From Verrucomicrobia bacterium UBA1727 (GTDB lineage Bacteria > Verrucomicrobiota > Kiritimatiellia > RFP12 > UBA1067), in NCBI GenBank assembly GCA_002315875.1, contig DCIL01000104.1, positions 1,233 to 15,977 on the forward strand: a stretch of DNA of 14,745 bases. The letters are read 5' to 3'. The position numbers were made by a program, and so were the translations under genes. The notes beneath the pieces were generated by a model, which was given only the letters and a program-made list of their open reading frames with translations, made no database searches and had not been told where the DNA came from. Positions 7,753-14,721 of the stretch are shown here, piece after piece (the first letter of the stretch is position 1; each line of letters starts with the position of its first letter).

Positions 7753-8646
7753 TCAGATGGAGAACTTCGGCTTGCGCAGAGTATTGCGATCGGACACGAC
7801 ACGGAGATTCTTATGGAAACGCGCAAGCGTGACCGGATAATCCTCACCCGGAGCACCGAGCGCGGCGATTCTGAGGCAGGTGTTCGCCCAATTGAAGCCG
7901 ACTATGTCGTTACGGGTCATGAGCAGCATCTTCTTCGCCTCAAGGCACTGCCTCATTCCCATCGTGATCGCGCGACGCGGGAAGTTGACGAGATTGCCAC
8001 CAACGCCGGGATGACGCGTCGAGTCGATCGTGCGCGTGAACTCGTTGATGTTGAGGATTCGCGGATTCGAATCGGCAACACCGGGCTCCGGTTCGTTGAA
8101 CGCCACGTGTCCATGGACACCGATGCCGCCGTAGCAGACCTCGATGCCGCCGAGATCCTTGATCATCTTCGGAAGGTCCTTGATGTTCTCGGGACTCGGG
8201 AAGATGATCTGATCCTTGGGCATGAGCAGATCGGGACGAATGCGATTGAAGAGCAAGGGTCCGATCTGGCCGCGGAACGAAAGCGGATTCTTCATCGAGA
8301 TGAGCTCGTCCTTCTCATCATCGACATACTCGTCCATGAAGAAGAAGCGCACATTCTTGAGCGAGAGATTGCGATAATTGATCTTCTCAGCCATCAGACG
8401 ATAGGGCTGGGTCGGGCCGACCGGCATGATGAAGTTTACGATCTTCTTGCCCTTAGCGGCCTTCGCGAATTCCTTTACCATCTCCTCGGCGAGATAATCG
8501 TAGACCTCGTCAAGCGTATCGAAAATGACGAGCTGCCCCTTCGCCTTCTTGATGACCTCGTCATCCTCCAGCGCATTGATCTTACGGACTTCGGCCTGAC
8601 GCTGCTTTTCGGTAAGCAGCTTAACACCTTCGAGAATTTTAACCAT
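7753..8646 (-). CDS. NagB-family (glucosamine-6-phosphate isomerase/deaminase-like) protein with altered active site
   Basis: A 297-residue cytoplasmic protein of the glucosamine-6-phosphate isomerase/6-phosphogluconolactonase family, slightly longer than E. coli NagB (266). Seen: FMDEYVD (103-109), where D105 matches the NagB catalytic base D72; GGIGVHGH (173-180); and AFNEP (182-186), where E185 matches E148. H180 matches H143. The residue matching D141 of NagB is H178 (GVHGH instead of the usual GxDGH). The phosphate-binding loop, PTGGTP in NagB, reads PVGPTQ (75-80). Fold and general chemistry on a phosphorylated sugar are likely, but classical GlcN6P deamination to fructose-6-phosphate is not assured. 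The ATG at 8646 has AAGGA 7 bases upstream. It is first of a three-gene run with two secreted glycosidase-like proteins, which fits catabolism of released amino sugars or a related hexose. Confidence 0.85.
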   Translation of the reverse strand: MVKILEGVKLLTEKQRQAEVRKINALEDDEVIKKAKGQLVIFDTLDEVYDYLAEEMVKEFAKAAKGKKIVNFIMPVGPTQPYRLMAEKINYRNLSLKNVRFFFMDEYVDDEKDELISMKNPLSFRGQIGPLLFNRIRPDLLMPKDQIIFPSPENIKDLPKMIKDLGGIEVCYGGIGVHGHVAFNEPEPGVADSNPRILNINEFTRTIDSTRHPGVGGNLVNFPRRAITMGMRQCLEAKKMLLMTRNDIVGFNWANTCLRIAALGAPGEDYPVTLARFHKNLRVVSDRNTLRKPKFSI

Positions 8647-8689
8647 TGTATATTCCTTAGTTGATGTGTTGATTTTATTGTAGCAAAAT
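8647..8689 (-). promoter_or_regulatory. Possible promoter and leader of the nagB-like operon
   Basis: This AT-rich stretch contrasts with the GC-rich surroundings. On the minus strand it holds TACAAT (8682-8677), one mismatch from the -10 consensus and about 30 bases before the ATG, and the Shine-Dalgarno AAGGA at 8658-8654. The -35 position would fall inside the heptamer array, where nothing resembles TTGACA. Function is inferred only from position and base composition. Confidence 0.3.
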
Positions 8690-8773
8690 TAGAGGGTAGA
8701 GGATAGAGGGTAGAGGATAGAGGGTAGAGGGTAGAGGATAGAGGATAGAGGATAGAGGGTAGAGGATAGAGGA
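8690..8773. repeat. Twelve perfect tandem copies of the heptamer TAGAGGR
   Basis: Twelve head-to-tail 7-bp units fill 84 bases without an indel or a mismatch outside the last position. That position is always a purine and reads, from 8690 onward, G A G A G G A A A G A A. The array ends at the base next to the cysK stop codon (TGA complement at 8774-8776) and stops 43 bases before the nagB-like ATG. On the minus strand, the direction of transcription, the unit reads YCCTCTA, giving a pyrimidine-rich RNA with no self-complementarity. It therefore cannot form a terminator hairpin. There are no spacers, so it is not CRISPR. It is a microsatellite-like array that could vary in copy number, or a binding site; its role is unknown. 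Confidence 0.95.
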
Positions 8774-9694
8774 TCACTCGAACAGCCAGGTGGAAAGATA
8801 GCGCTCGCCGGTATCGGGCAGAAGCGCGACAACCATCTTGCCAGCGTATTCGGGACGCGCCGCCACCTTGAGTGCCGCGGAGAGCGCCGCGCCGGACGAG
8901 ATGCCGACCATGATTCCGTCCTTCGCGGCAATCGCGCGAGCGGCCTCTCCCGATTCTTCGGCAGATACGGTCAGCACCTCGTCCACAACCGATCCGTCAT
9001 AGACCTTCGGAATGAAGCCCGCGCCAATGCCTTGAATCTTGTGAAGTCCGGGTTTGCCGCCTGAAAGCACAGGCGAGGCGTCCGGCTCTACTGCTATTAC
9101 ACGGACGGCCGGATTTCTCTCCTTGAGATAGCGTCCAGTTCCGGTGATCGTGCCGCCGGTGCCGACCGTAGCGACAAACGCCGCGATCTCGCCATCGGTA
9201 TCGTTCCAGATTTCAGGTCCAGTAGAAGTGTAATGAGCGAGCGCATTATCGGAATTGTCAAACTGTCCGAGAACGACAGAGCCAGGAATCGTGCGTCTAA
9301 GGTCTTCCGCCTTCTCGATCGAGCCACGCATGCCGTCCGCCCCCGGTGTCAGCACGATCTTAGCTCCATACGCCGCGGCAAGACGACGGCGCTCAATGGA
9401 CATCGTATCGGGCATGACGAGAATCATCCGATAGCCGCGTACCGCCGAGACGAGGGCGAGTCCGACCCCGGTATTGCCGCTCGTCGGCTCGATAATCGTG
9501 CCGCCGGACTTCAATTCGCCGCGCTTTTCCGCTTCCTCGACCATTTTCGCCGCGACACGGTCCTTGGCGCTGCCGCCGGGATTGGACCTTTCGAGTTTTA
9601 CAAGCAGACGCGCGGCAGTAGTGTTGACCTTCTTGGAAACCTCCACCAACGGCGTTCCGCCAATCGTATCGACAATGTTTCCGAAAACCTTCAT
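8774..9694 (-). CDS. cysK: Cysteine synthase A (O-acetylserine sulfhydrylase)
   Basis: A 306-residue PLP enzyme that makes L-cysteine and acetate from O-acetyl-L-serine and sulfide in the cytoplasm. Seen: the Schiff-base lysine K44 in NPGGSAKDR (38-46), TSGNTG (71-76) for substrate binding, the phosphate loop GTGGT (178-182), GISSGAA (264-270) with the serine that contacts the pyridine ring, and the usual C-terminal LPDTGERYLSTW. Length is normal for CysK. The start is the ATG at 9694, with a strong AAGGAGG (9709-9703) 8 bases upstream; a possible 29-residue Arg-rich extension is not part of the family. The Shine-Dalgarno overlaps the stop codon of the preceding TPR gene (13-base gap), so it is probably in the same operon. 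No serine acetyltransferase gene is adjacent. A heptamer array follows directly after the stop codon. Confidence 0.96.
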   Translation of the reverse strand: MKVFGNIVDTIGGTPLVEVSKKVNTTAARLLVKLERSNPGGSAKDRVAAKMVEEAEKRGELKSGGTIIEPTSGNTGVGLALVSAVRGYRMILVMPDTMSIERRRLAAAYGAKIVLTPGADGMRGSIEKAEDLRRTIPGSVVLGQFDNSDNALAHYTSTGPEIWNDTDGEIAAFVATVGTGGTITGTGRYLKERNPAVRVIAVEPDASPVLSGGKPGLHKIQGIGAGFIPKVYDGSVVDEVLTVSAEESGEAARAIAAKDGIMVGISSGAALSAALKVAARPEYAGKMVVALLPDTGERYLSTWLFE

Positions 9695-9707
9695 TGTCTT
9701 CCCCTCC

Positions 9708-11063
9708 TTACCAGTCGCGTTCATTTGGCGGAAGCGGCGCCTTGCGCATTCTCGCCTTCTTCTCCGCCTCGTGTTCGTCATTTCGTTCCTGGGCCTTCTT
9801 CAAAAGCGCCTCGACTTCCTTATCGGACTGCTGTTCCTCCTGCTGTTCAGCGGACTGCTGATCCTGCTGCTTGTCCTCGTCCTTCTGCTCATCCTTTTGA
9901 TCCTGCTGCTGATCCTGATTCTGATTTTGCTGATCCTGATTCTGCTGCTGATCGTTTTTCTGATCCTGCTTGTCCTGCTGGTTCTGCTTGTCCTGATTCT
10001 GCTGCGGCGGGGGCTGTCCATTCTGTCCGCCGCCACCGTTCTTGTCCTTCGGCAACAGTTCGCGTATCTTGGTGATGAGCGAAAGCGCCTTCTTCTGCTG
10101 CTCAGGCTGTGGCTTCTCCATACATTCAAGCTGTATCTTCTCGAGTTCTGTTGCGTAGGCGGAGATCTTCGCCTGATCTTCGGCGGTGAACGGAGGCTTG
10201 TTCGTGTCGCTTTGCGCCTGCTGCTCGTAGGCGCGCGCCCACGCCGGGAATTTCGCGCGGAAAGCGCGTGTCCAGTCCAGCGCTTCATTCTGCCACGCTC
10301 GATCATTGAACATCTCGACTCCGAGCCAGGCATTGGACTGCGCGATCAGATCTTCATCCGCCGCGGCCGGCGGCATCGCCGTCATCTTCATGAAACGAGT
10401 GTAGTCGTGTTCGACATCCGAAAGCGTCGCATACGCCTCACCGTTGAAATCAGCGATCTCCTTCGCGGCCTTCAGCGTCTTCTTCTCGGCGTTGTCAAGC
10501 TGCTGAAGAATCGTGGCTGCCTGTTCCTCGTTGGTGACGGACTGCGAAATCGCCTCACGGACGGGAAGCCAGGTGTCCGCCAGCGCCATCGCGCGCTTCG
10601 AGAGCGAATCCGAAAGCGCGACCGCACGTTCCGCCGCATTGGTGCGGTAGTTGCCGGACTCGGTCATGAGCCGACGCGCCTCTTCGGTGGACGACTTGAT
10701 TATGGACGAGGGGTCTTGTCCCTGAAAGCGCTTCATGATCGCCTCGATGCGTTTCTTCTCCCGAAGCTCCGGCACGCGGTCCGTCGCTCGCGTGAAGTTG
10801 CGATTCGCGCGCGCATCATCCGGCGAAGAGCGAAGCGCGATCTGGGCAGCGGCCGCAGCCTCTTCGGCATTGCCGCGCTCGTGCTCGAGTTTCGCGACCA
10901 CCTCGGCGGCGCGGGCGCCGTGGGACTTCGAAAGCATCAACGGACGCAACACCCGGAGCGTATTGGTGACGTCGCCCTGACGATAGAACTCTACACCCTC
11001 GTTCCAGATCTCGGTATCGGAGATAGCGGACGCCGCAAGGAGAATCGAAAAAATGACGAACAT
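9708..11063 (-). CDS. Exported TPR-like protein with Q/N-rich tail (BatC-like in layout)
   Basis: A 451-residue protein. Residues 2-13 are a hydrophobic signal or anchor (FVIFSILLAASA) without basic residues before it, so export is likely but not certain. Residues about 16-95 contain TPR-like helical pairs (IWNEGVEFYRQGDVTNTLRVL, then GNAEEAAAAAQIALRSSPDDARA). About 100-340 is helical, rich in Ala, Glu and Lys. Residues 345-413 are almost only Q, N, D, K and E. A charged helix (415-440) leads to a terminal NERDW. TPR plus a Q/N-rich linker and a final basic/acidic helix ending in DW recalls BatC-type proteins of the MoxR/vWA 'aerotolerance' clusters, but no MoxR or vWA gene lies here, so this is only a resemblance. 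The gene begins 5 bases after murF with no clear Shine-Dalgarno, suggesting translational coupling. Confidence 0.78.
   Translation of the reverse strand: MFVIFSILLAASAISDTEIWNEGVEFYRQGDVTNTLRVLRPLMLSKSHGARAAEVVAKLEHERGNAEEAAAAAQIALRSSPDDARANRNFTRATDRVPELREKKRIEAIMKRFQGQDPSSIIKSSTEEARRLMTESGNYRTNAAERAVALSDSLSKRAMALADTWLPVREAISQSVTNEEQAATILQQLDNAEKKTLKAAKEIADFNGEAYATLSDVEHDYTRFMKMTAMPPAAADEDLIAQSNAWLGVEMFNDRAWQNEALDWTRAFRAKFPAWARAYEQQAQSDTNKPPFTAEDQAKISAYATELEKIQLECMEKPQPEQQKKALSLITKIRELLPKDKNGGGGQNGQPPPQQNQDKQNQQDKQDQKNDQQQNQDQQNQNQDQQQDQKDEQKDEDKQQDQQSAEQQEEQQSDKEVEALLKKAQERNDEHEAEKKARMRKAPLPPNERDW
9825..10031 (-). repeat. Low-complexity Q/N/D-rich coding repeat
   Basis: These bases encode residues 345-413 of the TPR protein. 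The DNA is an imperfect CTG/ATC/TTG-type triplet array on the plus strand (CAG/GAT/CAA on the coding strand) with recurring 6- and 9-base units. Such tracts can change length by slippage while staying in frame. Confidence 0.7.
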
Positions 11064-11068
11064 GGTTA

Positions 11069-12172
11069 TCAGTCGATTAGAAGATTGCCCAATTGCATGC
11101 CGTGGGACGCCTTCAGCAGCACCACGTCACCAGCCGAGACGTCCACGCGGAATTTCTTCTTAAGAACCTCAAGCTTCTTGTAGACGAGATGACAAAGGCA
11201 TTGCGAGGACATTTCACCGACACCGATGACGAGCGGGATGCCGAGCTTCATCGCATGGGCGAAGACCTTCTGATGAAGTTCAAGCGACTTCTCTCCGAGC
11301 TCGAACATGTCGCCCAACACCGCGACGCGCTTGCCGGTGCAGGGAACGGTCATCAGCGCGTCAAGCGCAGCGATCATCGAATCGGGATTGGCGTTATAAG
11401 TATCGTCTATGAAAGTAACGCCCCACTTCTCGGTCCGCCGCCACCGTGCGCCAGGCAATTGAAACAGCTGCAGGCGTTCGCGGCAAAGCTCGTCCGTAAC
11501 CCCGAGCGATCTGGCGATCGCATACGCAAGCGCCATGTTCGCGCGGTTATGCGCACCGGGAAGCGGACAAACAAGATCTGCAGGCAAATCCGCCGCGGTG
11601 ACCGCCTTGGCACCGCGAATGGAGATGATATTCTCGAAAGCCGCGGCACTCGGACCGTACACACCGCCCTCCTTCGCGCGCCGCAGCAGTTCACCTTTCT
11701 CCGCGGCGATCCCTTCGCGAGTGCCGAAGAACTCGATGTGGGCGGTACCGACGGACACGAGCACGCCGAGATCGGGCTCGGCGATGTCGCAGAGCGTCGC
11801 GATTTCTCCGGGATGATTCGTGCCCATTTCCACGACAACGAATTCGGCATCTTCGGGACAATTTAGAAGCGTCATCGGAAGTCCGATGTGATTGTTGAAA
11901 TTGCCCTCGGTACCGTAGCATCCGAGAAAGGTCTTGAGAAATTCCTTCGTGGTGGTCTTGCCCGCCGAACCGGTGACGCCGATCACCTTCGCCTTGAGCG
12001 ACCTGCGATACTGCCGCGCTTCGCGCTGAAGCGCCTCGAGTCCGTCAACGATCTTCACCGCTCCCGCGGCCTTGGCCTGGTCGATGAAATCGTGTCCGTC
12101 GACCTTCTCGCCCTTGAGCGCCACGAAGGCCATGCCCGGCTTGACCGCCCGCGAATCAAAAGTGTATTTCAT
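11069..12172 (-). CDS. murF: UDP-N-acetylmuramoyl-tripeptide--D-alanyl-D-alanine ligase, compact form
   Basis: A Mur ligase of 367 residues that adds D-Ala-D-Ala to the UDP-MurNAc-tripeptide in the cytoplasm, the last soluble step of peptidoglycan precursor synthesis. Seen: the MurF-type N-terminal block DSRAVKPGMAFVALKGEKVDGHDF (6-29), the ATP loop GVTGSAGKTTT (65-75), GNFNNHIGLP (90-99), the acidic/His region EMGTNHPGEIA (115-125), AHIEFFGTREGIAAEK (144-159, with the lysine normally carbamylated), DDTYNANPDSM (256-266) and LGDMFELGE (286-294). It is about 85 residues shorter than E. coli MurF. The N-terminal substrate domain starts late, and the segment before LPGAHN (204-209) is reduced. 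The ATG at 12172 is preferred over an upstream TTG. It has no good Shine-Dalgarno and lies 9 bases after the DUF1080 stop, so coupling is likely. No other mur gene is nearby. Confidence 0.93.
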   Translation of the reverse strand: MKYTFDSRAVKPGMAFVALKGEKVDGHDFIDQAKAAGAVKIVDGLEALQREARQYRRSLKAKVIGVTGSAGKTTTKEFLKTFLGCYGTEGNFNNHIGLPMTLLNCPEDAEFVVVEMGTNHPGEIATLCDIAEPDLGVLVSVGTAHIEFFGTREGIAAEKGELLRRAKEGGVYGPSAAAFENIISIRGAKAVTAADLPADLVCPLPGAHNRANMALAYAIARSLGVTDELCRERLQLFQLPGARWRRTEKWGVTFIDDTYNANPDSMIAALDALMTVPCTGKRVAVLGDMFELGEKSLELHQKVFAHAMKLGIPLVIGVGEMSSQCLCHLVYKKLEVLKKKFRVDVSAGDVVLLKASHGMQLGNLLID

Positions 12173-12181
12173 ATGAATCAA

Positions 12182-13342
12182 TCAAAGGTCCCGAAGATTG
12201 GCCGCCTTCGGTTTCGGCGGCGCGGCAAAGGCGTCCATCGCCTTGCGGATTTCGCAATTCTCCGCGAGGAAGTTACTCTTGACGAGCATCTTCACGAAAC
12301 GGTCGAGACAGCCGAAGCGCTCACGGGTCGCAACGCGCTGATCCTTTTTCGCGAAGGCATCGACGAGCACCTTGGTGGCCGCTTCGATCTGACGCTTCAC
12401 CTTCATGTCCGGCTCGTAGCAGAACGATTCCCAAAGACGAATGAACTTCTCAGCGGGATCATCCGTCTTCGCGGCGAAATCAAGCGATTCCGCGGCAAGA
12501 CGGTGGCGGAGCTTGGCGACATCGCCGTACTTGAGTCCGAGTCCACCGTTGACCGTGTCGGCGTAGCGGGACGGAATGCGGCGGATCCAGATGTTGCGGT
12601 AGGGCACGGGATGTCCGTGATCCTGAAGACGGAGCGAACCCGCCTTGTTGTTGGAGTGAGGAAGACGACGGCACCAGGTGGTCATGCCCTGGAACGGAAA
12701 ATCGTCCTGCACGAGCACACCGTTGAGGAAAACCGTCACCGAGCCGGGATCTACGAGTCGCTCGCCTTCGCGGAGCGGCGGATGGAAGACGATGTCATAG
12801 GACTGCCATTCGCCCGGCTTGCGGCACGGCTGGACGAGCGGCGGATTCTGTCCGTAGACCGCGCCGCACTGTCCATCGGCATAATTGGCGGGCTTGAACG
12901 GCGAGCGGGACGGTTTGACGGCTGAGGAATCGAGAACCTGAATCTCGTACTGTCCCATGAAAATGACACCGGAATTTCCCCAACCGTAGAGGTCATCTTT
13001 CGGAGTCATGAATTCGAGATGAAGCTGGACGTCGGCAAACTCTTCCTTCGTCATCGCGCTACCCGAGCCGGGGGTGCAGACGAAATTGCCGTCCTTGAGC
13101 ACCCACTTCGTAGGGCCGCCCTTCGCGTCCTTCCAGTTCTTCGCAACCGATTCGGCGCTGCCGTCAAAGAGAACGATCGCGTCGGACGGAATGCCGCTTG
13201 CGGGCACCTCGACCTTCACTGGATCGGGACGATTCACGTCATGGACAGCCCACGCGTGCGAAGCGTCGGGACGGTCTCCCGACGGCTCGCCGAAGCCACA
13301 AAACGCCGCGCCAATAGCGCCAATCATCAGAACCTTCTTCAC
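12182..13342 (-). CDS. Secreted DUF1080 protein (3-keto-disaccharide hydrolase family) with helical C-terminal extension
   Basis: A 386-residue protein with a short Sec signal (KK, hydrophobic 4-16). Residues about 54-258 are the DUF1080 (PF06439) concanavalin-like sandwich: IVLFDGS (56-62), NFVCTPGSGS (86-95), GNSGVIFMGQYEIQVLD (122-138), YADGQCGAVYG (154-164), GEWQSYDIVFHPP (177-189) and LRLQDHGHPVPYRNIWIRRI (237-256). Members of this family act on 3-keto sugars and 3-keto glycosides. Residues about 259-370 are a charged helical extension not needed by the family. The start is GTG at 13342, inferred from AAGGAG 8 bases upstream. It overlaps the stop of the Gfo/Idh/MocA gene as GTGA, so the two proteins are made together. 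The likely role is cleavage, outside the cytoplasm, of the glycoside oxidised by its partner; the substrate is unknown. Confidence 0.88.
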   Translation of the reverse strand: MKKVLMIGAIGAAFCGFGEPSGDRPDASHAWAVHDVNRPDPVKVEVPASGIPSDAIVLFDGSAESVAKNWKDAKGGPTKWVLKDGNFVCTPGSGSAMTKEEFADVQLHLEFMTPKDDLYGWGNSGVIFMGQYEIQVLDSSAVKPSRSPFKPANYADGQCGAVYGQNPPLVQPCRKPGEWQSYDIVFHPPLREGERLVDPGSVTVFLNGVLVQDDFPFQGMTTWCRRLPHSNNKAGSLRLQDHGHPVPYRNIWIRRIPSRYADTVNGGLGLKYGDVAKLRHRLAAESLDFAAKTDDPAEKFIRLWESFCYEPDMKVKRQIEAATKVLVDAFAKKDQRVATRERFGCLDRFVKMLVKSNFLAENCEIRKAMDAFAAPPKPKAANLRDL

Positions 13343-14721
13343 TGCGCCAACTCCTTCTTAAGCAAATCCTCAACCTTCTGCCATTCGCCCGGCTTGAGCT
13401 GGGCGAAATTGCCGGTCATGCACCATTCGCTCATCTTCGCGGACATCGAGAACGGCCGCGAAGTGCCGCTGCCCTGCAGACAGGCATTGACGAATTCGTG
13501 ATGATGCGAAACGTGAGGTCCGCCACCGGGCATCGAAGAGGTGACGGAATCATCCGCCTTGCCACCGAAGCCGAGTACGCCCTTCTTGTTGCTGACGACG
13601 ATCGGATCGGGACCGAAATGAGTGGAGAGAATCCATCCCTCGCTGCACTTGATGACGCGGCCCTGCGGCGGCAACCGACGCATCGGCGTAAGCGCGGCGA
13701 TGTCCTGCAGGAAAGCCGGCGGATAGAAGCGCGGCTCGAGACGAAATTCCGCATTGCCATATCCATCAAACCACTCGATCTCAAACGGCTTCATCGCCGT
13801 CGCCTTCACCCCGGGGAACTTCCAGGTGACGTGCGACATTGACGGCCAGAACTGGCGGCGCTGCGCGTCCGTCCAATCGAGATCAGCAACTTCCGCCATC
13901 ACCGACTCCGCTCCGACTGCACCGAGGCCGAGGCCCTGCCAGACCGGACTCATCAGATGAATTCCGAGATCGCCGAGCCAGGAGGAACCGAAATCGCGCC
14001 ACTTGCGCCACGCGCCGGGATGGTACGCACCCTTCACGAAGGGACGGTATTCTGCCGGACCAAGCCAGAGCTTCCAGTCCAAAGTCGAAGGCACTGGATC
14101 TTCCTTGAGCGGCCAGGCGAAGCGGTCGGGACCGGGCTCGGGACGACGGGTGGAGAACATCCAGACATGCTCGACCTTGCCCACGATGCCGCTCGAAATC
14201 GCCGCGGCGGTGCGAAGGTCGCAGTCCCAGGATGCGATCTGCGTACCGAGCTGAGTGACCGCCCGCTTCTCGGCCGCAAGCCGAATGATTTCCCGGCTGT
14301 CCTTGAGCTTCGTGCAAAGCGGTTTTTCAGAATAGACGTTGAGTCCGCGCTTCAGCGCTTCGATGACGTACTGCGCGTGAGTATGGTCCGGCGTCGACAC
14401 GTTGACCGAGTCGATCTTGTTGCCCATGTCCGCAAACATCTCGAAGGCATCGCGATAGACCTTGGCATCGGGATTGACCTTCTTCGCCGCCTCGAGATAG
14501 ACAGAATCGACATCGCAGATCGCGGCGATGTGGACGTCGGGATGATATTTGATGCCGTACATGTCGGCGCGCGCCATGTTACCGGTGCCGATGCAAGCGT
14601 GCGAGAGCATCTCGTTAAGTCCGCGGCGCTTGACGATCGCGGGGAATCCGGCAAAAGGCGCAAGTGCCGCGCTCGCACCGAGAACTCCGAGGAACTTACG
14701 ACGATTCAGGTTGTTTTTCAT
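13339..14721 (-). CDS. Tat-exported Gfo/Idh/MocA-family oxidoreductase
   Basis: A 460-residue NAD(P)-type dehydrogenase. The N terminus has a twin-arginine signal: NRRKFLG (6-12) followed by an Ala-rich hydrophobic stretch to about residue 28, so it is exported folded with its cofactor. The Rossmann motif is IGTGNMA (44-50), then AAICD (66-70), STPDHTH (109-115) and the family EKP (132-134). LGDLGIH (249-255) carries the Asp and His (D251, H255) expected at the active site of many members. An exported member cannot exchange NAD freely, so the cofactor is probably tightly bound and recycled. Members paired with DUF1080 proteins oxidise sugars or glycosides at C3, the likely job here. The ATG at 14721 has no clear Shine-Dalgarno in the 24 bases visible upstream. 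It is the first gene of the block inside the window; whether another precedes it cannot be seen. Confidence 0.9.
   Translation of the reverse strand: MKNNLNRRKFLGVLGASAALAPFAGFPAIVKRRGLNEMLSHACIGTGNMARADMYGIKYHPDVHIAAICDVDSVYLEAAKKVNPDAKVYRDAFEMFADMGNKIDSVNVSTPDHTHAQYVIEALKRGLNVYSEKPLCTKLKDSREIIRLAAEKRAVTQLGTQIASWDCDLRTAAAISSGIVGKVEHVWMFSTRRPEPGPDRFAWPLKEDPVPSTLDWKLWLGPAEYRPFVKGAYHPGAWRKWRDFGSSWLGDLGIHLMSPVWQGLGLGAVGAESVMAEVADLDWTDAQRRQFWPSMSHVTWKFPGVKATAMKPFEIEWFDGYGNAEFRLEPRFYPPAFLQDIAALTPMRRLPPQGRVIKCSEGWILSTHFGPDPIVVSNKKGVLGFGGKADDSVTSSMPGGGPHVSHHHEFVNACLQGSGTSRPFSMSAKMSEWCMTGNFAQLKPGEWQKVEDLLKKELAQ

Noticed and set aside
6115..8664. An 849-codon open frame on the plus strand opposite the glycosidase-like and NagB-like genes
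   Set aside because: It is antisense to two well-supported genes, is rich in Arg, His and Leu without domain motifs, and lacks a signal or clear start. Long antisense frames are common in GC-rich genes with biased third positions.
8690..8773. The heptamer array as a CRISPR array or as coding sequence
   Set aside because: The units are contiguous with no spacers. The open frames through it only give repeated LYPLSS-type peptides, a trivial result of the heptamer.
9695..9781. A 29-residue Arg-rich N-terminal extension of CysK
   Set aside because: It overlaps the TPR gene, is not found in the family, and the ATG at 9694 has a strong Shine-Dalgarno.
9474..11183. A 569-codon plus-strand frame with a long Leu/Ile run opposite cysK and the TPR gene
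   Set aside because: The apparent membrane segment is the antisense reading of the Q/N/D-rich triplet tract. The opposite strand carries the recognisable proteins.
11888..12925. A 345-codon plus-strand frame opposite murF and the DUF1080 gene
   Set aside because: It is antisense to two proteins with strong family motifs, and its composition is Arg/Leu/Glu-biased as expected for a shadow.
13285..13342. A lipoprotein signal in the DUF1080 protein (Cys at residue 15)
   Set aside because: The residues before the cysteine (AAF) do not match the lipobox, so an ordinary Sec signal is more likely.
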